This document shows positions 8,578 through 19,285 of a stretch of 64,000 bases of DNA, piece by piece. The notes beneath the pieces were generated by a model. The model saw only the letters and a program-made list of their open reading frames with translations, made no database searches and was not told where the DNA came from. The translations under genes and the position numbers were made by a program. Position 1 is the stretch's first letter; the number at the start of each line of letters is the position of its first letter. Source of the DNA: Paenibacillus physcomitrellae (lineage in GTDB: Bacteria > Bacillota > Bacilli > Paenibacillales > Paenibacillaceae); contig NZ_CP022584.1 of the NCBI RefSeq assembly GCF_002240225.1, forward strand, positions 2,377,001 through 2,441,000, written 5' to 3'.

Positions 8578-9135
8578 CTATATAGAAGTCATTCCGCCTG
8601 CCCGCCGGGCCGCATAATGCTGAAAATACGCCTCACGCAGCTCGGCATCCGTCTCCAGCTCCGGAGCGATCTCCATCTTCTCATAGCCGGTGATTTGCTC
8701 CTCCTCATAAGTGCAATGATGATCATAAATTCTGCCGTCGTTAAGCAGCGTATCCAGCGTCTTTACGATATTGGAGGCGATGCCCCGATTCTCGGGGTCA
8801 AGAATCCAATCGACCTTTTTCCAGTCGAGAATGCCTTCATCCGTCCTGATCGGGGTTGCCAGCTCATAATCTTCCGGCACGTCAGCTATGTAGGTGTACA
8901 TTCCGCCATATCCTGAACCTCCGCTGTTCCAGGTGATCAGGCCTTTAAAATGCAGCTCATATTCCGGTATACCCGTCTCTTCAAAAATTTCCCGGATCAT
9001 GGAGTCGCGCGGCGTCTCTCCGGATTCCAGCTTGCCTCCGATTCCGTTCCAGCAGCCCATCCAGCTCGAACGCTCACGGTTGAGCAGAAGCACCTCCGGC
9101 CCTTTCCTCATCAAACAAATATTATATTTGATCAC
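8578..9135 (-). CDS. Nudix hydrolase (8-oxo-dGTP diphosphatase-like)
   Basis: 185 residues with a complete Nudix box, GX5EX7REUXEEXGU, at about residues 33-55 (GGKLESGETPRDSMIREIFE then ETG). It cleaves nucleoside diphosphates linked to another moiety; MutT-like nucleotide-pool cleaning is the likeliest role. A C-terminal extension of about 40 residues (HHCTYEEEQITGYEKMEIAP) follows the fold. First gene of a two-gene unit with the GNAT. Just upstream lie 8-bp tandem repeats (9151-9189). Confidence 0.88.
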   Translation of the reverse strand: MIKYNICLMRKGPEVLLLNRERSSWMGCWNGIGGKLESGETPRDSMIREIFEETGIPEYELHFKGLITWNSGGSGYGGMYTYIADVPEDYELATPIRTDEGILDWKKVDWILDPENRGIASNIVKTLDTLLNDGRIYDHHCTYEEEQITGYEKMEIAPELETDAELREAYFQHYAARRAGGMTSI

Positions 9136-9150
9136 TCTAAAGCCCCCTGT

Positions 9151-9189
9151 TTACGATCGATTGATCGGTTAATCGGTTGATCGTTTGAA
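9151..9189. repeat. 8-bp tandem repeats upstream of the Nudix gene
   Basis: Four consecutive octamers, CGATTGAT, CGGTTAAT, CGGTTGAT and CGTTTGAA, at 9158-9189, preceded by a seven-base partial copy. They lie 16-54 bases upstream of the Nudix start, in the leader or promoter. Confidence 0.7.
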
Positions 9190-9233
9190 ACTTTTCCTTC
9201 AGAAGAATAGAAGTCATAAAAGATTACAACTCA

Positions 9234-9270
9234 TAAAAAAACAAGCCAGACGGAGCAAAGCCATCTGACT
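9234..9270 (-). terminator. Intrinsic terminator after the paralogous membrane-protein pair
   Basis: On the minus strand a roughly 10-bp stem (AGTCAGATGG with CCGTCTGGCT, including G-T pairs), with a short loop, is followed by TTGTTTTTTT. Confidence 0.7.
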
Positions 9271-9385
9271 CATTTTTCGGTTGTCGGCGGCTCCCAAGAT
9301 GAGCCCACTTCCGGATTCGGGTTTGTAACCAATTTACTCCCCTATCATTAGAAGAAGATCAACCGAAAATGTGATTTTTGTAAAA

Positions 9386-9862
9386 TCAAATCCATTTAAA
9401 GAATTTCTTCTCGGTCATCTGGACTTGATTAGCTGCCGCCCAGTGCTCCAAATCCTTGAAGGCCTCGTTCGCGTCCTCTACAAAACGGAATCCCAAAGCC
9501 AGCGGAACCAGCCTGCGGCCTTTAGGTTTAATGCCGATCAGCTTTCTGGAGAATCCGTTCACCATGATTTCATCAATTTGCGAAGCCTCAAGCGTGCGCC
9601 CGTACAAGGACAACGCCTTTCTGGTGATGAGCAGCTCGCCCGGTTTCTTAAAGACTCTGATCAACGCCAATACCGTCAGAACCACACAATAAATCAAGAC
9701 CAGAACGGCCGCATAGAACAACAGCCCTTCGTCCGTCACATAAGCCCGTCTCACCAAATCAGCAACCACGATTACCGCGAGCACCATCACGATCAGCGAC
9801 TCGGTACCGGTAGCTGTTTTTATTTTGTAGGATTCCCCTGACTCTGCCATATTCGCCCCCAT
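9386..9862 (-). CDS. Small membrane protein, paralogue of the upstream gene
   Basis: About 158 residues with two adjacent membrane segments (SLIVMVLAVIVVADLV and LLFYAAVLVLIYCVVLTVLA), then a cytoplasmic-looking beta domain ending KKFFKWI. It aligns along its length with the next gene upstream: IKPKGRRLVPLALGFRF matches VKPRGKRITPGRLVFRF, and both end K-R/K-FF-R/K-W. The PH-like layout (two membrane helices plus a small domain) is inferred; function unknown. ATG at 9892 (overlapping the upstream stop by 10 bp) and ATG at 9862 are both possible; GGGGGA before 9862 decides for the latter. Followed by a terminator. Confidence 0.65.
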   Translation of the reverse strand: MGANMAESGESYKIKTATGTESLIVMVLAVIVVADLVRRAYVTDEGLLFYAAVLVLIYCVVLTVLALIRVFKKPGELLITRKALSLYGRTLEASQIDEIMVNGFSRKLIGIKPKGRRLVPLALGFRFVEDANEAFKDLEHWAAANQVQMTEKKFFKWI

Positions 9863-9882
9863 CTGTCTACATCCCCCGACGT

Positions 9883-10380
9883 TTACATCCACCGGAAAAA
9901 TCTTTTATTAATTATGCGTATCCCCTGGTTCTTCGCCCAATCGTCCAGTTCAACCAAGGACTGCACATGGGCTTCCGTAAATCGAAAAACCAGCCTGCCC
10001 GGCGTGATCCGCTTCCCCCGCGGTTTCACGGCGATACTTGGCAGAAAATACTCGTCTACCATTATACAATGAATTTGTTCAGGGTACAGCTTTAACCCGT
10101 CCACAACGAGGTATTCATCCCCGATCGTCAGCTGTCCCCGCTTGAAATAACGAAGGATCGAAACGACTAACTGAATGAGAGCGGCGGTGAAGCAGACCGC
10201 AAATAATCCGATGAAAATGAAGTAACTCTGTCTTCCAGGATGCCTCAAATGAGCTTGAATCTGCTGATACATGGAGAATCCCAGTATAACCATCAATATC
10301 AAGCTGGAAAAGACGGGTTTCACGCCCCAAAAATGCGTGATTACGTAGGTCCTTGGCTGCTTTAGGCTTTGGGTATTCAT
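9883..10380 (-). CDS. Small membrane protein, first of a tandem paralogous pair
   Basis: 165 residues: short N-terminus, two membrane segments (PVFSSLILMVILGFSMY and YFIFIGLFAVCFTAALIQLVV), then about 80 residues of soluble domain ending NKRFFRWM. GGGAGG precedes the ATG. The next gene is a diverged copy, so the pair arose by tandem duplication. I do not recognise a named family and assign no function. Confidence 0.65.
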   Translation of the reverse strand: MNTQSLKQPRTYVITHFWGVKPVFSSLILMVILGFSMYQQIQAHLRHPGRQSYFIFIGLFAVCFTAALIQLVVSILRYFKRGQLTIGDEYLVVDGLKLYPEQIHCIMVDEYFLPSIAVKPRGKRITPGRLVFRFTEAHVQSLVELDDWAKNQGIRIINKRFFRWM

Positions 10381-10564
10381 TGTGTTTTACCTCCCCTTCC
10401 GCTGCTCCCCCGGCTTCCGTCCGTCCGGATCATTCCGGAGCTTTATCCCATAAACTATTTATCCTCTATTTCTATTTATAGGATGAACTATCCTTTATTT
10501 TCAAAATATAGGTTTCCTTCATCCAATGGACGGGCGGGGGTTCGTTCCCCTCCAATCATGAAAA

Positions 10565-10587
10565 AACACCCTATAACATAGGGTGTT
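10565..10587 (-). terminator. Intrinsic terminator of the lacZ operon
   Basis: A perfect 10-bp stem, AACACCCTAT with ATAGGGTGTT, and a 3-base loop, followed on the minus strand by a T run (GTTTTTTC). Confidence 0.85.
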
Positions 10588-10628
10588 GTCTACTATACTA
10601 TATGGCTTATAATCATGCAGATGATCCA

Positions 10629-13856
<3,228 letters not shown>

Positions 13857-13870
13857 TTAACACTCCTTGT

Positions 13871-13972
13871 GGACGTTTTACGGACGGTTGTTTTATGGAC
13901 GGGCGTTTATAGATGGTTATTTTATGATGAATATTATACAGAACAGTCATTTCACAGAACAATCACTTCACA
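13871..13972. repeat. 14-16-bp degenerate tandem repeats between permease and lacZ
   Basis: About seven units in a row: GGACGTTTTAC, GGACGGTTGTTTTAT, GGACGGGCGTTTATA, GATGGTTATTTTAT, GATGAATATTATACA, GAACAGTCATTTCACA and GAACAATCACTTCACA. The array crosses the permease stop codon (13963-13965) and fills the gap up to the lacZ ribosome binding site. Confidence 0.65.
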
Positions 13973-14787
13973 GAGCCCGTCATACCGGCGACAAAATGCT
14001 TCTGCATCAGGAAAAATACCAGCGCCGTCGGCAAGGTCGAGATGACGATCGCTACCATGATCATCCCATAGTCCGGCGAATAACTCGAGCCAAGATTGGA
14101 GATAAGCAGCGGAATCGTGCGTTTCTCCGGCGACTGCAGGACGACGAGCGGCCATAAATAGTTGTTCCAGCTCGACATGAACGTAATGATCGCACCGGCG
14201 GCATAAGTCGTCTTCATCGTCGGCAGATATACGCGGAAGAACAAGCCAAGCTCGCTCAGTCCGTCAATCCGACCCGCCTCCAGCAGCTCTCTTGGGAACA
14301 TTTTGGTGCTTTGGCGGAAGAAAAAGATCAGGAACGCCGTCGTGAACGTCGGCAGAATAACCGAAGCTACCGTATCGACGCCGATAAAAGGAAGCGTTCC
14401 GGAGAACTGCGCGAACATCCGGTACAAAGGCACCATCAGGGAAGCAAATGGAATCATCATGGACAGGAGCAGAATGTTGAATACGATGTCTTTCGCTCTG
14501 CTCCGGTAAATCTCAAAGCCATATCCGGCCAGCGAGGCCACCAGCAGCGCCAGCACCGTTGTGATAACGGCAATCCGGCCCGAATTCCAAAGCGCCTGAC
14601 CCAGATTGATCTGCTCGGTTAAATGCTGGAAATTCTGAATCAGCTGCGCGCCCGGCAGCAGGCGGCCGTTGGATACATCTTTGGACAGATTCGTCGAACT
14701 GACGAGAATCCAGAGGAACGGAAAAATCGAAACAGCAGCAGCCAGGATCAGAAACACGTACATCCAGAAACGTTTGAATTTGGTCAT
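13963..14787 (-). CDS. Carbohydrate ABC transporter permease, MalG/UgpE type
   Basis: 274-residue inner-membrane subunit of a CUT1 sugar importer, with six membrane segments. The EAA loop that docks the ATPase is visible as ELLEAGRIDGLSELGLFFRV (about 165-184), followed by PTMKTTYAAG. It overlaps the upstream permease by ATGA. No ATPase gene lies in the operon, as is common when a shared MsmX-type ATPase serves several importers; that is established for related Bacilli and inferred here. Confidence 0.9.
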   Translation of the reverse strand: MTKFKRFWMYVFLILAAAVSIFPFLWILVSSTNLSKDVSNGRLLPGAQLIQNFQHLTEQINLGQALWNSGRIAVITTVLALLVASLAGYGFEIYRSRAKDIVFNILLLSMMIPFASLMVPLYRMFAQFSGTLPFIGVDTVASVILPTFTTAFLIFFFRQSTKMFPRELLEAGRIDGLSELGLFFRVYLPTMKTTYAAGAIITFMSSWNNYLWPLVVLQSPEKRTIPLLISNLGSSYSPDYGMIMVAIVISTLPTALVFFLMQKHFVAGMTGSVK

Positions 14788-15674
14788 TTTCTGTCACCTG
14801 CCACTTTAAACTGGATGATGGAGAGCAGCACGATCAGGATCACGATCGTATAGGACACGGTGGCCGCATATCCAAAGTCCGGTGTGTATTTAAACGACAA
14901 ATTGTAAATATACTGCGAAATGGACATGGTCGCGTTGCCAGGACCGCCCTTCGTAATATTCATAACCTCGTCGAACAGCTGCAGCGTACCGATGGTTGAC
15001 GTGATGGAAGTAAACAGGATGATCGGTTTAAGCAGCGGAATCGTGATTGAACGGAACTGGCGGAAGGCGGATGCCCCGTCAATCCGGGCGGCTTCGTAAA
15101 TGGAGCTGTCGATATTTTGCAGGCCCGAAAGATAGAAGATCATGTTATAGCCGGTCCAGCGCCAGGTAATCGCAATAATGATGGTGATCTTGGCCCAGAA
15201 TGGGTCAGTGATCCACTGAATCGGCGCCGAAATCAGATGCATTTTGGTCAATGCCAGATTCACCAGCCCGTCGGTGCCAAACATGTATTTGAACACGACC
15301 GAATAAGCAACCAGAGAGGTTACACTCGGCAGAAAGATCGCGGTACGGAAAAATCCCTTGAATTTCAGCTTGCTGTCGTTCAGCAGGACAGAAATAAAAA
15401 TGGACAACAAAATCATGATCGGCACCTGGATGACCAGGAAGATGCAAGTATTCTTTAAGGCGGTGATAAAAACCTTGTCGGTGAACAGCCGTTTATAGTT
15501 GTCTACCCCGTTGAAATGGATATGGGCGCCCGTTCCCGTCTTGAACGACAATAACAGCGCCTGGATCATCGGATAGAAATAAAACGCACAGATTAAAACG
15601 ACCGCGACGATGACAAACATCCAGCCGGTCAAAGCGCCATTAGAGCGGCGGCGAACTGCGGATTCGCTTCTCAT
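14784..15674 (-). CDS. Carbohydrate ABC transporter permease, MalF/UgpA type
   Basis: Membrane subunit of the CUT1 importer. The EAA loop is IYEAARIDGASAFRQFRSIT. The longest frame starts at 15773, but the ATG at 15674 has AAAGGAG eight bases upstream and gives MRSESAVRRRSNGALTGWMF, the normal short N-terminus before helix 1, hence 296 residues. It pairs with the MalG-type permease, overlapping by ATGA. A hairpin separates it from the binding-protein gene, which may set lower permease levels. Confidence 0.9.
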   Translation of the reverse strand: MRSESAVRRRSNGALTGWMFVIVAVVLICAFYFYPMIQALLLSFKTGTGAHIHFNGVDNYKRLFTDKVFITALKNTCIFLVIQVPIMILLSIFISVLLNDSKLKFKGFFRTAIFLPSVTSLVAYSVVFKYMFGTDGLVNLALTKMHLISAPIQWITDPFWAKITIIIAITWRWTGYNMIFYLSGLQNIDSSIYEAARIDGASAFRQFRSITIPLLKPIILFTSITSTIGTLQLFDEVMNITKGGPGNATMSISQYIYNLSFKYTPDFGYAATVSYTIVILIVLLSIIQFKVAGDRK

Positions 15675-15769
15675 GATGCAGGCTCCTTTCTCTTCCTTAA
15701 CAGTACTTAACAGTGTGCCAGGAATGTCCCCTTCCCGCTTGGTTGCGGGTTCAGTGGGCTTAATAAGCA

Positions 15770-15797
15770 GCATACCGCCCTGCTGGAGGACGGTATG
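15770..15797 (-). terminator. Intercistronic hairpin after the binding-protein gene
   Basis: GCATACCGCCC pairs with GGACGGTATGC (11 bp with one mismatch) and lacks a T run, so it looks like a partial terminator or mRNA-stabilising hairpin between binding protein and permeases. Short duplications flank it (TTTCAAGGA twice at 15803-15820; CTTAACAGT twice at 15696-15715). Confidence 0.55.
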
Positions 15798-15838
15798 CGG
15801 GGTTTCAAGGATTTCAAGGATTAGCTTTGTGCAACGGT

Positions 15839-17131
15839 TTAATGCAATTGGCTTTCAGCCTGGGCCTGCGCATCGGCAAGCACTTTATCCAGATCCTGGC
15901 CGTTCAGGTAGTTCTGCATTTCGCTGACCAGAATATCTTCGATCGCGTAAGTGTTCATGCCATAATTGACTCTCGGGATCTGCTGCGTCCATTTGGTGAA
16001 ATCATCAACCGTCTTCTGACCGCCGAAGAAGTCGTCTCCCTCTTTATAAGCTTCGCCTTCACCGGCTGCTTTGAGGGTGCCGATGACGCCTACATTTTTC
16101 AGCATGTCTTGGTACAGCGCTACATCAGAGCCCATCGTCTTCTGCAGGAATTCCGCCGCCTTCTCTTTGCCCGGAATATTTAATACATACCAGGAGCTGC
16201 CGCCAATGTTCGTTGCGTTGACAGAGCTGGATGTATTCTTCAGCTTAGGCATTGGCACGATCTCCCATTTACCGGACTGAGAAGCCTCCGCTTTCACCGA
16301 TGGCGTAATCCAGTTGCCGGTTGGAACGGTAGCCACATCGCCGCTGTTGAAGCCGGCCAGGAACTGGCTCCAGTCAGAAGTAATCTTAACCGTGTCGGAT
16401 TCCATCAGAGCCTTGTAGGTTTGGAAGGCATCCTTCAAAGCGGCGTTGTCTTTCAAATCCGGGGTGCTGCCGTCTTCCTTCGTGTACCAGGAACCGGCGG
16501 ACTGAATCATCATGCGGATCAGCCCGAGGTCGTTCGGGTCCTGGGTCAGCATGTCATGGCCGGTTTTGGCTTTGACGTCCTTGGCGATTTCGGTATAGCG
16601 GCCCCAGTCGATATTCGTCAAATCGGCTGTCGTATATCCAGCGTCCTTCAGATAATCCGTGCGGACATAAAGTCCCGCTACGCCGGAGTCGAATGGGACG
16701 CCGTATTGTTTGCCGTCCAGACTGCTGGAGGCGATTTTGTAATCGGCGTAGTCCTCCGGCTTAATCAAGCTGGACAGATCGTAGAAGGCGTCAGGATAAG
16801 CCTTCAGGAAGCTTTGCGCCCGGTAATCCTCAATCAGCACGATGTTCGGAAGACCGTTGGTCGTACCGGAGTTAAGGCCGGTATTCAGCTTCTGGATAAT
16901 ATCATCCTGCGCGTATTCCACTACATCAACTTGTTGATCCGGGTCCGTCTTCTTATAGGCTTCAACGGCCAGCTTCATGGCAGCAATATTAAAGTTCGGG
17001 TCCCAGGCCCAGACCGAAATCGCTTTGCCGGAATCGCCGTTGCTGCCTCCGGAAGCCGAGTTGTCCGATTTGCTGGAGCATGCAGTCAGCAGCAGAAAGG
17101 TGGCGAGCAGAAGAACAAATGCTTTTTTCAC
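15839..17131 (-). CDS. Extracellular sugar-binding lipoprotein of a CUT1 ABC importer
   Basis: 430-residue family 1 solute-binding protein. Lipoprotein signal MKKAFVLLLATFLLLTACSS has its lipobox (LLTAC) at Cys18. Typical elements: IVLIEDYRAQSFLKAYPDAF, PFDSGVAGLYVRTDYLKDAG and TNIGGSSWYVLN. It captures the sugar outside the membrane and delivers it to the two permeases downstream. The start is a GTG at 17131 preceded by AAGGGGG. Four 17-bp repeats and a cre-like site lie directly upstream. Substrate inferred as galactoside-type from lacZ in the operon. Confidence 0.9.
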   Translation of the reverse strand: MKKAFVLLLATFLLLTACSSKSDNSASGGSNGDSGKAISVWAWDPNFNIAAMKLAVEAYKKTDPDQQVDVVEYAQDDIIQKLNTGLNSGTTNGLPNIVLIEDYRAQSFLKAYPDAFYDLSSLIKPEDYADYKIASSSLDGKQYGVPFDSGVAGLYVRTDYLKDAGYTTADLTNIDWGRYTEIAKDVKAKTGHDMLTQDPNDLGLIRMMIQSAGSWYTKEDGSTPDLKDNAALKDAFQTYKALMESDTVKITSDWSQFLAGFNSGDVATVPTGNWITPSVKAEASQSGKWEIVPMPKLKNTSSSVNATNIGGSSWYVLNIPGKEKAAEFLQKTMGSDVALYQDMLKNVGVIGTLKAAGEGEAYKEGDDFFGGQKTVDDFTKWTQQIPRVNYGMNTYAIEDILVSEMQNYLNGQDLDKVLADAQAQAESQLH

Positions 17132-17146
17132 TTTGAAATCCCCCTT

Positions 17147-17214
17147 GTTTATGAAAGTTCATTGCCTGTGAAGCTCCATTACTGATGGAATTTCATTCCT
17201 AACGAAACTCCATT
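17147..17214. promoter_or_regulatory. Four 17-bp iterons upstream of the binding-protein gene
   Basis: Four copies at an exact 17-bp step (ending 17163, 17180, 17197, 17214): cores GAAAGTTCATT, TGAAGCTCCATT, GGAATTTCATT and CGAAACTCCATT. Each core is itself a near palindrome (TGAANNTTCA-like on the minus strand). They lie immediately upstream of the GTG start, in the leader or promoter. Possible operator for the adjacent YesN-type regulator or another factor. Confidence 0.55.
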
Positions 17215-17299
17215 CATGGATGACTGCGCCTTCCGTATTGAAAGCGCTTGCTGTTTGTGAATTTATCTTAGCACCCTGCTGAAAAGATTCGTTAGGAAT
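17195..17299. promoter_or_regulatory. 12-bp inverted repeat flanking the presumed promoter
   Basis: ATTCCTAACGAA (17195-17206) and its exact reverse complement TTCGTTAGGAAT (17288-17299) bracket about 80 bases that contain the cre-like site. The downstream arm overlaps iterons 3 and 4. Confidence 0.45.
17238..17253 (-). promoter_or_regulatory. cre-like site upstream of the sugar operon
   Basis: TTGAAAGCGCTTGCTG matches the CcpA consensus WTGNAARCGNWWWCAW at 13 of 16 positions, with the invariant AARCG core. It suggests glucose repression of the operon. Confidence 0.45.
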
Positions 17300-17430
17300 T
17301 TATCTACCGGGATTTGCGATATTATTGGGTCCTGCAAGCGTATTCATTTTGGCGGTTTTGCACTTTTTTTGGGTACTGGCATTTTTTTTGGTTTTTGGGC
17401 CTTTTTTGATTATCGGGGGATGTTTAGCTG

Positions 17431-17510
17431 TCCGCCGTGACATCGTCAAGATCGTGTTTCAGCGTGTTTGATCGCGTTACATCGTGTATGATCGTGTTTC
17501 AGCATGTTCA
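17431..17510. repeat. 20-bp degenerate tandem repeats across the end of the sensor kinase gene
   Basis: Units at 17451-17470, 17471-17490 and 17491-17510 share ATCGYGTTWCAKCRTGT; a more diverged copy precedes at 17431-17450. The array spans the kinase stop codon (17477-17479), so the last dozen residues of the protein are encoded by repeat units. Confidence 0.65.
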
Positions 17511-19285
17511 TCGTGAACCTCCCAGGGGATTCGTAGCCTGATCTTAGTCCCTTCTCCCGGCTTGCTTTCGATCGACACGCCATAATTCTCGCCATACAGC
17601 AGCAGAATGCGTTCATGCACATTCCTTACACCGATGCCGTTGAACATCTGCCGTCTGTTGCTGGAGTTTGGCAGCTTGTTCGGCCCCGGCTCCAGATCCA
17701 TGCCGTCCCCGTTATCGACCACTTCACAGAGCAGTATCCCGCCTTCTCTCGCAATCATGACGTAGATATAGCCGGTATTCCGGTCCTTAAAGCCGTGGAA
17801 GAAGGAGTTCTCCACAAACGGCTGAAGGATCAGCTTCGGCAGCTTGGCCTTCATGCAATCCGGCGAAACAAAGAAATCGACCTGGATGCCGGTTCCATAA
17901 CGAACCTGGTTAATGAACACATAATGCTTCAGATTGACAAGTTCTTCTTCTACTGTGATCGTTTCAGCTACGTTGCTGATCGTATTCTGAAGCAGGGAGA
18001 TCAGCGCGTGGATCGTCTCCGTCGCTTTCTCCTTGTTGCCGCGCTGCACCAGAATATTGACCGAAGCCAGCGTATTATAGAGAAAATGCGGATTGATCTG
18101 CCGCTGCAAAGCGGCCAGCTCTGCATTGCGCTGCTCCTTCTGCGTCTGGACAAGCTTGCTGATATAATCGTTTAATTCGTCGAGCATATAGTTAAAAGCC
18201 GTTCCCAGCTCCTTGGTTTCGTAGCTTCCGCCTATCGTAATGTAGTTATGAAAATTCCGTTTGGTCACCCTGGACATTTGTCTGACCAAGAGGCGCAGCG
18301 AACGGGTCACGCGGCGGATGATAATAAACAGAATCAGCAGGGAAGCTGCTACAATAGCCGCTCCGGTTACAACGATTTGTTTAACGGGGAACAGCTTTGC
18401 CAGCGCCATTTTCTTATCGATCAGGTTAACGATATAGAAATCATAAGTAGGCAGATTATCGGCCAATACGATACCGTTAACCCCCCTGCTGTTCACCGTC
18501 GTATAGTCGAGATCACTCTCCTGAATAGCCGCCGCGCTGCGCAGCAGCTCTTCCGACCTTTCCCCGATCCGGTCCTCCAAATTGCTGGAGACGATCAGGC
18601 CTTGTTGATCCACAATAACGACATCATTGCCCACGCTTGTGAAATTCGCATAGAACTGCCGGAAATCCGGCTCGCGAATCATCATAAATAAAACCCCGTA
18701 AATCTCTTTCGTAGAGGGAGTTCTGAGCGCCTTCGAAGCTATAATCAGCGGCTGACCGTCGGTCTCCTCGCTGCCTTTGAAATAATGGTAGGACAGCTTC
18801 TCCGGATGCTGGATCGTCTCCTCGTACAGTACGCTGTCCCGGAGTTCCTCGGTTGTGCCTGTCCAATAAGCACGGTTGTTAAAGTAGCTTCTACCGTTTA
18901 TGCCAAGCACCGCCACAGCAACTTCCTTGAGGTCCAAGCTGGTCTGAATATGCTTCATCTGCTCGGTCATCCGGTATACAGACTGCGCATCGGTTAATGA
19001 ATCCTGATCCCCTTCCGTCAGGAAGGTTTTGACAGTAAAGCTCTGCGCTACTTCATTAGAAACGGTAACGATGCCATAGTTGAAATCTTCAAAGCTGTTC
19101 TTGATCTGGGTGATCACCTTGGAGTTGGTAATGCTGAACGTGTTCATGAACAAATTTTGAGCCACCTGAACCATGATAAGAGAAGTAACAAGGGCGACGG
19201 AGATCGTACTGACGACCATCACGATAAAAATTTTCCCGAATAAGGTCTGCTGGGAGAAACGCATCCATGTCCGCTGCATCATCAA
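17477..19285 (-). CDS. Sensor histidine kinase, YesM type
   Basis: 602 residues: membrane helix at about 20-45, extracellular dCACHE-like sensor to about 300, second helix (VVTGAAIVAASLLILFII), HAMP (about 325-380), then the His_kinase domain with the phospho-acceptor in QINPHFLYNTLASVN (His near 415), and an ATPase domain with NSFFHGF (N box), DNGDGMD and GIGVRN. It senses an external sugar signal and phosphorylates the YesN-type regulator whose gene it overlaps by ATGA. Such pairs control neighbouring ABC importers, here the binding protein/permease/lacZ operon. The extreme C-terminus lies in tandem repeats. Confidence 0.92.
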   Translation of the reverse strand: MMMQRTWMRFSQQTLFGKIFIVMVVSTISVALVTSLIMVQVAQNLFMNTFSITNSKVITQIKNSFEDFNYGIVTVSNEVAQSFTVKTFLTEGDQDSLTDAQSVYRMTEQMKHIQTSLDLKEVAVAVLGINGRSYFNNRAYWTGTTEELRDSVLYEETIQHPEKLSYHYFKGSEETDGQPLIIASKALRTPSTKEIYGVLFMMIREPDFRQFYANFTSVGNDVVIVDQQGLIVSSNLEDRIGERSEELLRSAAAIQESDLDYTTVNSRGVNGIVLADNLPTYDFYIVNLIDKKMALAKLFPVKQIVVTGAAIVAASLLILFIIIRRVTRSLRLLVRQMSRVTKRNFHNYITIGGSYETKELGTAFNYMLDELNDYISKLVQTQKEQRNAELAALQRQINPHFLYNTLASVNILVQRGNKEKATETIHALISLLQNTISNVAETITVEEELVNLKHYVFINQVRYGTGIQVDFFVSPDCMKAKLPKLILQPFVENSFFHGFKDRNTGYIYVMIAREGGILLCEVVDNGDGMDLEPGPNKLPNSSNRRQMFNGIGVRNVHERILLLYGENYGVSIESKPGEGTKIRLRIPWEVHDEHAETRSYTM

